DNA of 64,000 nt from Smallanthus sonchifolius (lineage: Eukaryota; Streptophyta; Magnoliopsida; Asterales; Asteraceae), in contig CM042020.1 in NCBI GenBank assembly GCA_023525975.1, positions 9,378,001 through 9,442,000 of the forward strand, in the 5' to 3' direction. Numbering within the stretch: the stretch's first letter is position 1; every line of letters begins with the position of its first letter. Made by a program: the position numbers and the translations under genes. The notes under the pieces were generated by a model, which worked only from the letters and a program-made list of their open reading frames with translations, searched no databases and was not told the DNA's origin. Below, piece after piece: positions 30,109 to 41,744 of the stretch.

Positions 30109-33100
30109 ATATAGTCTCTATTAATATTCGTGGTCTTGGGGTTGTGGGGAAAGCGGCTTGGATTAAGAAGACTAAGTTGGATTTTAGTGCTTCTTTTATT
30201 TCTTTTCAAGAGACGATGTGTTCGGATCCTAATCGGGAGATGCTTGCTAGTTATTGGGGTGATTTGGGGTTTGATTTTGACTGGGCCAACGCTTATGGGA
30301 GATCGGGGGGGCCTGATTAACATCTGGGATCCAAAAGTTTTTCAGAAGGATGGCTCTCTCAATCACAGGAACTTTCTGGTCACGAATGGATGGTTAAGGG
30401 AAGGGAATTATAGGGTGAATATTGTGAATGTCTATGCTCCTCAGTCCAATTCGGAGAAAAAAGTTCTATGGCATGATTTGATTGGGGTTATCCAATCGGG
30501 TCAAGGTTGGTGGGTGGTGTTAGGGGACTTCAATTCAGTTCGGTATCCTGAAGACAGAAAAACTCTTTCTTTGATCCAGTGGGGGCCAGAGATTTTAATG
30601 AATTTATTGACGAGGCTGAGCTTAGAGAGTAAAATATGACAGGTATGAAATATACTTACTTGGCTAGTAGGGAGGGGTGTAAGCTAAGTAAAATTGATAG
30701 GATTTTTGTATGTTCTGGGGTTTTTAATAAGTGGCCTAATGCTTGCTTGAAAGCTCTACCTAGAGAATTATCAGACCATTCCACTCTGGTTTTACATCTT
30801 GTTGATTCTAACTTTGGCCCCAAACCGTTTAGATGGTTTAATTCTTGGTTGGATAGGGTCGGGTGTGAGGAGGTGGTTAGTAAGGCTTTGGAGGGTTTTG
30901 TCGGTTATGGCCCCCCGAATGTGATTCTAATGAAAAAATTCAAGAGGTTGAGCCTTAAGCTTAGGAAATGGTCGAAGGAATGCATTTCTAAGGATCAAGA
31001 TGAATTGGAAAATATAAAATCTAAAAAACAAGAGCTTGAAGTGATCATGGAAGACAGAGAGCTTTCAGAGGAAGAGATGTGGGTATGGTTGGAATGCAGA
31101 AAAAGAATTGAAGAGATAGATCTATTAAGATGTAAAGATTTGATGCAGAAATCTCGAGTTAAGTGGGCTTCGTTTGGGGACGACAATTCGGCTTTTTTCC
31201 ATAGTATGGTTAATGGTAGAAAAGCTAGGAATGCTATTCCTGGGTTGGATATTGATGGGGTTTAGGTGTCCAAGCCATCTTTGGTCAAGAAGCATGTGTT
31301 GAAGTTTTTTAGAGAGCATTTCAAGGAGAGACTCAAAGACAGACCATTACTTGAGTGTGAAGGTATTAATCAAGTTCCTTTTGATCTCAGAAGGAAGTTA
31401 GTAATGCCTTTTCTAGAGATGAGATTAAGGAAGCGGTTTTTGACTGTGGGGCGGACAAGGCCCCTGGCCCGGATGGTTTTAATTTCAGGTTTGTGAAAAG
31501 GTTTTGGTATTTATTTGAGGATGATTTTTTTAACATTTTTTCAAAATTCCATCAGACAGGGTCGATTAGTTACGGGTGCGGATCGGCTTTTATTACTTTG
31601 ATTCCAAAAGTTTTCACTCCTGTGGGTCTTAAAGATTACAGGCCTATTACCCTTATTGGGATAATTAGTAAAGTTATCTCTAAGGTTCTTGCCAATCGGT
31701 TAAAGAAGGTTTTGGATTTCGTGATTTCTGAGAATCAATCGGCATTCCTCCATGATCGATTTATTTTGGATGGTCCTTTGATTGTAAATGAGCTGTTGGG
31801 GAGTATAAAGAAAAGAGGTAAAAAGGCTTTCCTTTTGAAGATCGACTTTGAAAAGGCATACGACAATGTGAATTGGAACTTCCTCATTTCTATTTTATCT
31901 CAAATGGGCTTTCCCACGAAATGGTGTGTATGGATCAGAGGGATTTTAGAGTCGGCTAGATCGGCAGTATTGGTCAATGGCTCGTCGACTTTTGATTTTA
32001 ATTGTGAAAAAGGGCTTCGGCAAGGAGATCCTATTTCTCCGTTTCTATTCTTAATTGCTATGGAGGCGTTTTCATGGATCCTTAATAAAGCTAAAGACAT
32101 TGGGGAGCTCAAGGGTGTTCATATTTCGGAGGAGGAGCAAGATATAACTCATTTATTATATGCGGATGATGCGATGATCATGGGAGAATGGTCTAGTGAT
32201 AACCTGGAAAAGACGGCTAGACTTCTACGGGTTTTCTATTTATGTTCGGGACTTCGAATTAATTTGCACAAGTCTAACTTGTTTGGTATAGGTACGGGAG
32301 AGTCCGAGGTGGATAACATGCTAGGAGTGTTGGGCTGTAGAAGAGGTACGATTCCTTTTAACTATCTTGGGATCAAAGTGGGTGCTAACATGAACAGGAT
32401 TAATAATTGGGGGGTGGTTATTGACACGGTGGAGTCGCGGTTAGCTTCTTGGAAGTCTAAATTATTGTCCATGGGGGGTAGGGTTACTCTCATCAAACTG
32501 GTATTGGAAAATCTTTCGATTTACTATTTTTCGCTTTTTAAAGCTCCGTTGGCGATCATTAATAAGTTGGAAAGTATCATGAGGAGATTTCTTTGGGGCG
32601 GTTCTAGTGAAGAAAAAAAGATAAGTTGGGTGGCGTGGGAGAAGGTTGCTAGACCAAAAAAGGCGGGTGGGTTGGGGTTACGTCGGCTTAAAGATGCCAA
32701 CGAGGCTTTGCTTCTAAAGTGGAGATGGCGGTTCAAGAAAGAAAAAAATAATTTATGGAAACGGATCGTTAGAGGATGTCACGGGTCTAATTACAATTGG
32801 TCATCGCTCCCGCATAGGCCTAACCATTCCGGGTGTTGGTCCGAAATAGTGAAACTGAATGAGCGCCACATCCCGGATGGGAGGAAATTTAATTCTTTCT
32901 TTTATGGTATAGTTGGAGATGGCAAGTCGATAAGGTTTTGGTTAGATTGGTGGATCGGAGGTACTCCTTTAAAAGATGCTTTTCCTTCTCTGTTCAAGTT
33001 AGAAAAATCAAAAGATATTCTTATTGAGAATAGAGTTTCTCTTGGATGTGATGTTAAAAATATAAGTTGGGAGTGGAGAAGGGATCCGTCCACGCAACAG

Positions 33101-33767
33101 GAGGTTTCAGAGCTTTTTGGCCTTCTTATCTTAATTCGTGATCACTCTTGGGATAGTGGAGTGGATTCTTGGAAATGGCGTGGGGGGGGGGGGTCAAGAT
33201 CAGTTCTCTGTTTCTTCGGCTAAAAAGTTGATATCTTCTTCTCGGGATTATGGCGAGTTTTTCAAGATGAAATGGAATGGATGGATCCCTTTGAAATGTA
33301 ATGTCCCGGCGTGACGTGCGGAACAAGATAGGCTCCCAACTAGAATAGAGTTGATTAAAAGAGGGGTGAATATTCAAGAGGTGTTATGCCCGCTTTGCGG
33401 TGATATTCCGGAATCGTCGACTCATCTTTTTACGGTATGTATTTTTGGTATGGAAGTTTGGGATCGGGTTACTAGTTGGTGCAAGATGGCTCCTTTTTTC
33501 GCTTTTGAAGTTAGGGATATTCTTGTGTTACCTAAAGTTTTGAAGTTGAGAAAGCAGGAGTCGAGGACAATTCATGGGATTATTCTCACTACCATTTGGT
33601 ATATATGGATTGCTAGAAATGAAGCGGTTTTCCAAAGGAAGGTCACTAAGGTTGTGGACGTCGTGGCTAAGATAAAAACGTCTTCTTATTTTTGGATTAA
33701 AAATAGGTCTAGATATAAATGTCTAGATTGGAAGGAATGGTGTAATTTTTCTTTTATTTTGATGTAA
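30105..33767 (+). pseudogene. LINE 2 ORF2 (endonuclease, reverse transcriptase, zf-RVT), decayed
   Basis: Starts MNIVSINIRGLG, the AP-endonuclease N-terminus, with further endonuclease motifs (VNVYAPQS, GDFNSVR, ELSDHSTL). RT (31493-32700) has APGPDGFN before the frame shift at about 31440-31490, then YRPITLIGIISK, NQSAFLHDRF, AYDNVNW, GLRQGDPISPFLF, LLYADDA, FNYLGIKVG. zf-RVT has PTRIELIKRG and EVLCPLCGD, then HLFTVC. No RNase H. Lesions: frame changes near 30305, 30620 and 31440, TAG at 31263, a shift in the G-run 33181-33193, and TGA at about 33313. The catalytic YADD is intact. Confidence 0.92.
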
Positions 33768-33968
33768 CTATCGGTTTCTTGTGGTTCTTGATTTGAGGAC
33801 TCGCAGTTGGTTGGTTGGGTGTGAATGAAAGTTCTTCTTCTTCTTCAAAAAAAAAAAATTAGCTGTTACTTATAGTCAATTTAGTTCATTTATGATCAAT
33901 TAAGATCATTGATAGTTAATTATGTTCATCTCATTTTAGGGTCAGTTATGGTCATGTTTATAAGGAGG

Positions 33969-34449
33969 GAATATCCTCAAAATATCCTTATTAATTTTCT
34001 TGTCCCTCAATTTGTTCCGTTGAACTATTTTTTTCCGAGAATGTCCCATTCAACAATGTCGGACGACGATGTTTGAAAAAAAATCCGACGCATTTGGTAT
34101 TTGAAAAATCCGATGGTGTTATACCGTCTTCCGACGGTGTTATACCGTCGTCCGACGGTGTTTGGAAAAAAAATCTGTTTCAGTGATTATCTAAAAAAAT
34201 TAATGATTTTATATAAATACAATGGGATCATACCTCCACAATTTTGTAAAAAAAACTACCATTGGATCCGCCGGTGTTTATAAACATACCGGCGTTTTGT
34301 ACACGTGGCGGGGTGTGGTTGACTGAGAACAGCGTCGGACGACCATGTTATACCGTCGGTTCCGACGTTATATGAGGGGACATTTTCGGAAGGGATTAGT
34401 CAAAGCGACAGACTAAGAGAAAATTAATAAGGACATTTTGGGGATTTTC
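33969..34449. mobile_element. CGTCGG-type MITE, copy 2
   Basis: Duplicate of 27461-27938 inside tandem copy 2; differs by substitutions and by the number of CCGACGGTGTTATACCGTC units. Confidence 0.7.
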
Positions 34450-34645
34450 TGGTTTATCAGTTTGACCAACATTTTACAAGTAAAACTAGTTATATATACC
34501 TTACCATAATCAAAGCTGAAGAAGCTTGCTATGTTTAATCCATAGACACATATATGAACACGCACATCACAATCTTTTAGGGTCTAATATATGATACATA
34601 GATCATTCATGGAACTTGAGAAAAAACAAACTTTCAATCCTCACC

Positions 34646-35608
34646 TCACTTGCGTTGTGAAATTTTCCCCTTTCTTCTCTCCATATAATAAAACCCTGCC
34701 AATGAACCAACCGAAAAAACCGAAAAGCAAACAGATGCAACATCAATCGACGCATGATGACCTGTGATCGCACGGATAGTAAACAAGTCAAAAATCTTGC
34801 TGCTATCTGTGTTCTGGCCATAGCCTACCTCAACTTCTTGACCATCGAACACATAGGCCCGGACAAAAAACTTAGCCGAAGGGATGTCTCTGTCTACTTT
34901 CCAAACAAAGGAATTGTTTGAAGGGTTGTATGGCCTTGCAGCAATCATGTGTTGGCATGTTTTGTCTTTCTTTAGGTCGTCCACTGTCTTCCGCCATGGT
35001 CGGTCTTTTTGGCTCTCGGGTGCATAGCATAGTTTGAGTTTTAAGGTCTTGTAGGTCGAGTCTATACCGGGTGGGAACGTCTGGTTGAATTCCCATTTTA
35101 TTGTGAGTTCATCTTCCCCAGCTTTTAGTACTGCAAGATTCAGATTCAATTATGGAAACTATTAAAAGTTTGAATCCTGTTGCATACCCGGATGGAAAAA
35201 ACTTGAATAGGTTGCCATACCAAAACAATAACAAAAACAAATAATATTGCAATCGTTTCAACTACTCTACAAGCACTAGAGGGCCTCTGGCGTTAGTAGT
35301 ATCCAGGTGTGTAAAATGGTGTTCATTCTCATTAGGTTGAGGGTTTGAGTCCAGCAGTGGACAATAAAAGTTGATCCTCAGTCATACTACTCTACAAACC
35401 ACAAGTATGATTGAGGATCAACTTCCAAAAACCAATGAAATTTGAATTTTTTTTTTTTTGAGAGAGAGATACCATTACCATGGCCTAGTGGAGATGAAGC
35501 TGAGACTATAAGTGTTTTATGAAGGGAAGAGAAGGTGACACCAAAAGAACTTGCTGCAAAACATGATAACATAAGATAACCAACCAGAAAAACAGCTGGA
35601 AACTCCAT
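34646..35608 (-). CDS. NRT3: High-affinity nitrate transporter-activating protein (NRT3/NAR2 family)
   Basis: Two exons: 35608-35479 (43 codons plus 1 base) and 35130-34646; the intron 35478-35131 has GT-AG ends (GTAATG...TTGCAG). Product 204 aa, close to the about 210 aa of Arabidopsis NRT3.1. Features: a signal peptide or anchor (about 1-23, FLVGYLMLSCFAASSFG), the family block LKLCYAPESQKDRPWRKT (75-92) with KDKTC (98-102), FFVRAYVFDG (131-140), GYGQ.T (146-151), and a C-terminal membrane helix (about 172-193) followed by a basic cytosolic tail. In this family the protein sits in the plasma membrane and pairs with NRT2 transporters, which need it for high-affinity nitrate uptake. I see no lesion. 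A TATA box lies about 50 bp upstream of the ATG, implying a very short 5' UTR. A SINE lies in the intron. The paralogue (NRT3.1 or 3.2) cannot be told. Confidence 0.95.
35273..35385 (+). mobile_element. SINE in the NRT3 intron (antisense to the gene)
   Basis: 113 bp with a pol III B-box-like GGGTTTGAGTCC (35340-35351) and an A-box-like segment (TTAGTAGTATCC, 35291-35302). Flanked by the perfect 12-bp duplication ACTACTCTACAA (35261-35272, 35386-35397). The 3' tail is AATAAAAG followed by GTTGATCCTCAGTCAT, not a plain A-run. Confidence 0.8.
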
Positions 35609-35654
35609 TGATGAGTTGAGTTGTGATAATCATATATTAAGAACTTTGGAGCTC

Positions 35655-35665
35655 CTATATATATA
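35655..35665 (-). promoter_or_regulatory. TATA box of the NRT3 gene
   Basis: Minus strand TATATATAG, 47-57 bp upstream of the start codon at 35608. It leaves room for a transcription start near 35625-35635. Confidence 0.6.
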
Positions 35666-35699
35666 CACATTCCATGTAAGTATATACTCATATGCCAAA

Positions 35700-36930
35700 T
35701 GACAAAGAAAACCGTCAAAGATTTGACTTTTTACTGTCAAATGAAGAAGTTACTATTTAACTTATGTGGAAAACCCAATAGAATGTGCCTACAAGTTAAC
35801 AAGAATATCTTGGATAATATTTAGGGATGATTTGAAGGAGTCAAACTAGAAAAAGTCAAAATTTTCATATTTTATATCCAAGATGGCTCTTAAGCATGCT
35901 CAAGGGATGCATTTTTGTCATTTTAACTGGACTTGTATGGAAGTTAGCTTCTTTGTGCCAAAGTTATGTTTTGAATAGCTTAGAATAGTCCCAAAAAGCT
36001 TTGGGAAGGACAAAAGGCTAAACAAGAAAACGGGGTCTCGATCAAGAAGTGACGTGTAGAGGATCACATCCGTCGGATAAGAGTGTGTTGTTTGATTGCC
36101 GACCTACGATGCTACATACAAGATAAGTTACCTTTTCAAATATCGAAAAGACTAGAGAACGTACGATAAGTATCACAATACGTAATGTTTACATATATAG
36201 AAAGAAAAGGAGAAGCTGGTTACGTGTACTCTATGGAATTGGGATATAGATGAAACCGACCCGCCATTGAGAATTTCATATGCAATAGAGGAAAGAAAGA
36301 TCGCGTAAAATCGACATAAAATCTTTATGATTCATGTTTAGAGTATTTCATTGTCTAGCTTCTAAATCATCATTTACCTTTTTTTCTTCTACAGATGTTA
36401 TATAAGAACTCAAATGTATTTAATTTTTGGAAAACCATTCCAAAGTTGAAGTAAATATAACTTATTACAACAATAATTTTTTCTTTAAAATAATACAATA
36501 TTGAATGTATACATGCTGGTATATTATTTTGGACAACTTCTAATGCATTTAAAATGTTTCAAATTAAGTAAAAATAAAATCTCACACGTACAATTTTAAC
36601 TTATTAAAGACAAAGTATAAAGACTCTTTAAAGGTGGTTTTTGCTTTGTGGATTGAAATTCCAGGATTTGAAATCCGTAAAGATTTGAATCTTATCATAT
36701 GTTTTGTTTATAGAAGATAAAATGGAACTTAATTCCAAATTCTTTATATATTTTGTTTGGTTAGTGAATATATCAAAAGACGGATTGTATTGATTTTTCT
36801 TCTTTTGGTAAACTCTTGTTTCTCTTATAAATACATTGGTACACAATTATAATAAATCCTAATAGATTTATTCACACACGACTTTACATAAATTACAAAT
36901 TCAATAACATAATTAAGTAAAAAAAATTAA
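35700..36930. other. Upstream region of NRT3 and AT-rich intergenic DNA
   Basis: Holds the NRT3 promoter side (35670-36300), then AT-rich DNA with only short frames. No gene or clear element. Confidence 0.4.
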
Positions 36931-36965
36931 CTAGGTTAGAAACTCGTATATTACTTAGGTTAAAT
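36931..36965 (-). mobile_element. Possible Helitron 3' terminus (minus strand), degenerate
   Basis: Plus strand CTAGGTTAGAAACTCG; the minus strand ends ...TTTCTAACCTAG then T. Closely matches the end of the Helitron at 40337-40691 (GGGATTCTAACCTAG). The hairpin is decayed. No 5' end found. Confidence 0.45.
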
Positions 36966-37252
36966 TAAGAAAAAATATTAAATAGTTAGTAATAAATAGC
37001 TACTTTAAAAAAATCATTACATTAATTTAAACAAAACACAATTGAGAAAAAAATAAACGTACTTCACAAAATTGTGACACATGGCACATTCAATTCAGTT
37101 ACTTATTTATTTGATATAAGCTTTTGTAACTTTTTTAATAGGAGTGGGATAATTTTATTATAAAAGAGTTCTTGTATTTTAAAAAATAAATATTATTTTT
37201 ATCTTAAAATACATTTGGTGTAAAATTTTGGCTGGATTATCAATAACTATAA

Positions 37253-37282
37253 CTAGTTTTATACCCGTCCCGGTCCGGGTTT
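37253..37282 (-). mobile_element. Possible Helitron 3' terminus (minus strand)
   Basis: The minus strand has a CCCGGACCGGGACGGG hairpin followed by TATAAAACTAG and T, the typical hairpin plus CTRR arrangement. The 5' end was not identified. Confidence 0.5.
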
Positions 37283-38012
37283 TCCAAAATAATAAAATTA
37301 AAACTTAACCAAAATGTTCACCCTAAAAAACTTACTAAATGACTATGAATTAAAAAACGTAATAGAAGAGTTTACTTTAAATTAATAAACTTAACCGTGA
37401 TTTACTTCTTAAGTTGCTTGGGTGTCTGCAAACCCCTCTTCGACCTCGACTCTTGCCCCGACAATGTTGGGGTTGCGCTTTTGCCATAACCATGTTTAAC
37501 ACACAAAATGTTTAAAAAATTATAAAACTATGAACAAAAGGTATTTTGACCAAACCTAACTTGTATAAAGCCAGCAAAAAATGACCCAATTTGACCCAAA
37601 CATGTTTTGACCCATCACTAAATCCCTAACACGCCCATTTTTCCCCTCTGCTAAGATCAAGTGGAAAATGGCTAAATAACGAATTGTAGAGATTGAGTTG
37701 CATACAATAAAGACGCACCCGCCTTTCGTGACATATCTTTGAACTAAATCATTCTGTTTAGCAACCAATCGGTATAGCAAAACTCAAAAACCACATCAAT
37801 TCTACACGAGCATGAACATGAGATTGCACAAATACAGAAGCATGTCTAACAAATTGGAATTCAGTTCACATAAATATAGTTACACAACATTAACTAATTA
37901 AGCCTGAATTCTACATTTTGTAAAGGAAGCTAAAAAGATCAATCAGTATGATTAAATGCACTTAACATATGATTTTAGGGAACACTTTAAACAAAAAAAA
38001 TTAAGTTAACCA

Positions 38013-38365
38013 TTTAAACTTTTTTAAAACAATTTCTGATTGCAATTACCTATTTCATCTATAAATACAGGAAAATCTAAAGAAACTTTAAGTTAACCAA
38101 TTTAAAAAAAAAATAACTGGATAATCAATGCAATTACCTATTTCTGATTGCAATGATATTTGCAATTAGATGTTTTTAAAAAAAATTAAGTTAACCATTT
38201 ACATCTTGAAACATACTCAATGCAATTATTTAAACTTTTTTAAAACAATTTCTGATTGCAATTACCTATTTCATCTATAAATATAGGAAAATCTAAAGAA
38301 ACTTTAAGTTAACCAATTTTTTTTAAAAAAAAGTGGATAATCAATGCAATTACCTATTTAAACAC
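38013..38365 (+). repeat. About 216-bp tandem duplication, second copy partial
   Basis: The segment beginning TTTAAACTTTTTTAAAACAA at 38013 recurs at 38229, with matching GGAAAATCTAAAGAAACTTT blocks at about 38069 and 38286. Between them are further TGCAATTACCTATTT copies. AT-rich, noncoding. Confidence 0.85.
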
Positions 38366-40022
38366 ATGACGATACAAGATACTCATTATTAGGTATAAAT
38401 AATAAATAATAATAGATATGTTTCACTGCTAGGTTACTACAATGTCACTGGTTAAGTCAAAACGACGTTGTTTAAGTACACAATTCATAAGCAAACTCAT
38501 CACAACTAGAAAACGAACTTTCATCAAAGAATAGCTCACCGATGGAAATAAAAAAAACCCCAAAAAAAAGTAGAAAAACAATATTTTTAAGGCACGTGAG
38601 TAATTATGGATGGATCATCGACAAAAAAGAACCCAAAAAAGGAAATAGTTATATATTACTGGGTTCATCGGGTTGGTGATTACCGACAGATTATCAACAA
38701 CAATACATATTAGATTTCGAATAAGACTTCTTTCCATCCTTTTGAGTCATTGTCGGTTCATTTCAAAATTGTGACGACATTAGTGATCCGCTGCAACTAA
38801 TGAAAATAAGATTCTAGATGATATTTCCTTCCGGGCTTCTCAGGTGTTGTCGAGAAATATAATTTTTCGTTAATGTTTTGTTGTTAAGTTGTCTTATATG
38901 TTTATTATATATACTATTGGGACTCTTTGATTTTCATATTATTCGTTCTCAATTTCTCATTTGTTGATATAGAAACTGTTTGTTGAAACCGGTGGTCTCA
39001 AAACTAAAATGTGTCAAATGTGATGTTGAATACCTCATATGTGCTCCTATGGTGGAAACCGGTTATTTGGAATTGGTTGTCTTGGAATTAAAAGTGGCCC
39101 GTATCTCAAAAGAGGTTGGGAATGTAGGTCGGTTTCCCATATCTATGTTTGTGGTAACTTCCATTTTATGTGCTCATGTGGTATAAAAATAGTTGATGGA
39201 AATGGTGGTCTAATTAGAATTTTTGGGCATATGTGTTCCCCCAAAATGGTTTCAACTTATGTGCTCAAAATATGCTAATTAGGAAACTTATAGTGCACAT
39301 CATTGGCATAAGTTTTTCTGTAAAATCTGGAAATGATCATTTATTTAACTTTTTTCTCGATAAAATAGAGTTATGGGAATGAAGTGCTAAAGGCCGAAAG
39401 AAGGACCGTCTATTCAGTGATCCCGACAGCTGCAACACAGGGAGGTCTTACAATCCTAATAGTTTTACATAATTATGTGTTTTATATAAGGTCATTATTG
39501 TTAATCGTCAACAAACTACTAATTAGTTGAATAATGTTTAAAGATTAATGCCTTAGAATAAAACATGACATTGATGTAGGATTAGAAGTACGGGAGGCGA
39601 AGATGCACACGAAACTGCATGTAGAGTGGAAGCATTTCGAAGATATGCTGTAGAAGAAGATAAAGATTGAATGGATGCATACAATGACTGACTAAATGAG
39701 TAGTTCAACGCTTTTATGCGTCAGCTAGATAGTTTGTTACTGTATTAACATGTTTATATAATAATATAGATTTTGATAATAATGACTTTCTAAGTGCTTG
39801 AGGGTATATGTAATCCCATGCCTATACCCGGTATCAATGTGTTTATTAAAGATATTCCTTTCTAAGTGCTTGAGGGTTCAATTCTTATGATAGACATTGA
39901 TGTAGATATAGTAGATATAGAAGTAGGTTTAGAGGACGTGAGAGTTAGCCGTTCATTATAAAAAAAACTCTTTAAGCTACTTCTATATAATATTACAGAT
40001 TTTGATATCTTTAAGCTAAAAG
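38366..40022. other. Intergenic, no supported gene
   Basis: Overlapping short frames at 38980-39278 contain repeated GTGGTCT/TGTGCTC phrases but no recognised motif. A CTTTCTAAGTGCTTGAGGGT phrase is repeated at about 39787 and 39861. Confidence 0.4.
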
Positions 40023-40965
40023 TAGGGATGACAATGGGCCGGGTATCTGTAATCCCATGCCTATACCCGGTTGTAAAATCGTGTCCTATATCCGACCCAT
40101 TACCCGTCAGGTTTGTGTCTGGTAATTACCCGTTAGGTATCGGGCTTACCTGGGGGTATCGGGCTTACCCGCGGGTATCGGGTATACCCGTTAGTATTGG
40201 GTATTGTGCATACTCGCGGGATCGACCAATATCCGTCGGATATGTGTCGTGTACATTTCTATGACTCTATTTTTATATAATTTCATAACATATTAAATAT
40301 GAATAAATTATATACATTAATATCATCAAATACATATCTATACTAATAAATAAAGGTTTAAGGTGGACACTTGTCACCTCCTCATGCCTTCTCACATTGA
40401 TTTTCCCACCTCTCTCTCCTAATAAATGCACATCTATCTTATTAAATAATAATGATGTTATAAATATATTATTAAAAAAGAATACCAATTATATTAAATA
40501 AGAATATATAATAGGAAATCAAAATATAACTAATTAAAGAAAAATACTAATTTGTTATATACACACACATTTCCACTTGATATATCTCGAGACGATCATA
40601 ATAGTCTGACAAGTTATGACGTATTTACAAATTTCTAAGTTTTATCTTTTTTAATATAAAATCTCGTGTAAGACACGGGATTCTAACCTAGTTTCATAAT
40701 AAAATCTAATTTTCCATATGAAGTATTAAAAGGGAAAGGCTAAGGAAAAAAAATTAAAACTTTTCGGGTATATGATTCGGGTAAATGGGCATGTGATTTC
40801 GGGTAATTGGGCCGGGTATCACTTGATGTCATACCCGTGAAATATTTTAAAACTAATCCCATATGCCATACCCGGTCCCATACCCGCCGAGTTTCGGATA
40901 TAACCGTCCTGAATGTTTCGGTTTTCGGATATACCCGTCGAGCTTGGATTTTTTACATAGCCCTG
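40023..40965. mobile_element. Non-autonomous hAT element (GGGTATACCCG family)
   Basis: Ends TAGGGATGACAATGGG and (reverse complement) CAGGGCTATG. Flanked by GCTAAAAG (40015-40022) and GCTAAATG (40966-40973), an 8-bp duplication with one mismatch. Arms are dense in CGGGTA/TACCCG. No transposase. Interrupted by a Helitron (40337-40691). Confidence 0.75.
40337..40691 (+). mobile_element. Non-autonomous Helitron, 355 bp, complete
   Basis: 5' end TCTATACTAATAAATAAAGG preceded by A. 3' end is the hairpin CTCGTGT-AAG-ACACGGG (40663-40679), ATTCTAAC and CTAG (40688-40691), followed by T. An A/T target without duplication is the Helitron rule. No ORF. Inserted into the hAT element, hence younger than it. 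Confidence 0.85.
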
Positions 40966-40973
40966 GCTAAATG

Positions 40974-41735
40974 GGTAAGTTTTGGACCTTCTGCACGTTC
41001 TTATGTCATTAAATGTAACAATTACATCACTTAACACAAAGTAGGCAAGTAGCTAAGCCACAACAGACCCATACGATTAAACTTAGTTTCACGGGCTTAG
41101 AAGACGCAGTATTTGGGCCAACGGATCACCTTTTCTTTTGGGCTGAAGTTTCTAGCTAACGTTTATTTTATTAACGGTGGAATTCCCCCCGCTACGCAGC
41201 GGGAATTTGGTTGCGGCGTCGGTTCGTTTCGTTATGGTACCGATATGGAACCGACCCTTGCTATAGCAAACGAAAGAGGAAAAAATAACTAAAGTCGTTA
41301 CATGTCCAAAAAGATATTGGCAAGTATTTTACATCGATCGAAAATCAAAACAAAGAATATTGGTACCAGTTTAGATAAAAACGACGCTGGTACCGATGTT
41401 CGGTCGATATTGGTTATTTGTTAAAATTTGTAACACTCGGTTTCGACGACTTATACACTCGTACTCACCCCAACAAAAAAGATCACATCGAAACGCTTAT
41501 AAAAAATGCACGTGGAAATGACAAATCATGAATTTTATAAAACATCGTATTTTAAAGGTTTAAAAAGGAATACAAAAAAAGGACGAAACCTTCAACTAGC
41601 TTCGACTGCTTGTAAGCTCGTGCTTCAATTATTTGTATATTATAATGAAAATTCGGTTTTGAACGAAATTTACATCGAAACGTATATAAAAAGAAGCTCG
41701 TTGCAATGGCTCACTCATAATTATGTAAAAGATCA
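40974..41735. repeat. Intergenic with GGTACCGAT/ATCGGTACC repeats
   Basis: Scattered GTACCGAT, GGTACCAG and TCGGT motifs (41215-41250, 41360-41410) resembling those in intron 1 of the PRUNE-like gene (49255-49720). A CCCGCTACGCAGCGGG hairpin at 41190-41205. No gene. Confidence 0.4.
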
Positions 41736-41744
41736 TATTTTAAA

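Larger units (their letters stand above)
28334..33858 (+). mobile_element. L1-type LINE number 2, near full length
   Basis: Plant L1 retrotransposon with ORF1 (RRM type), ORF2 (endonuclease, RT, zf-RVT) and a 12-bp A tail (33847-33858) after TTCTTCTTCTTC. Flanked by AATTAGCTGTTAATTAT (28317-28333) and AATTAGCTGTTACTTAT (33857-33873), a 17-bp target duplication with one mismatch. The 5' UTR is only about 9 bp, so it may be slightly 5'-truncated. Frameshifts and stops inactivate both ORFs. Confidence 0.95.
28069..34579 (+). repeat. Tandem duplication, copy 2 (interrupted by LINE 2)
   Basis: Same 968 bp as 27101-28068, split at 28334/33858 by a 5.5-kb LINE. Ends in TTTTAG at 34580, about 66 bp beyond the stop codon of the NRT3 gene. 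Scattered substitutions between the copies show the duplication is not recent. Confidence 0.93.

Noticed and set aside
38980..39278. Possible zinc-finger or FAR1-like fragment
   Set aside because: Cysteine spacing fits no known domain and two frames compete; too weak to report as a gene.
41190..41205. Helitron end at the CCCGCTACGCAGCGGG hairpin
   Set aside because: No CTRR terminus follows within the usual distance on either strand.
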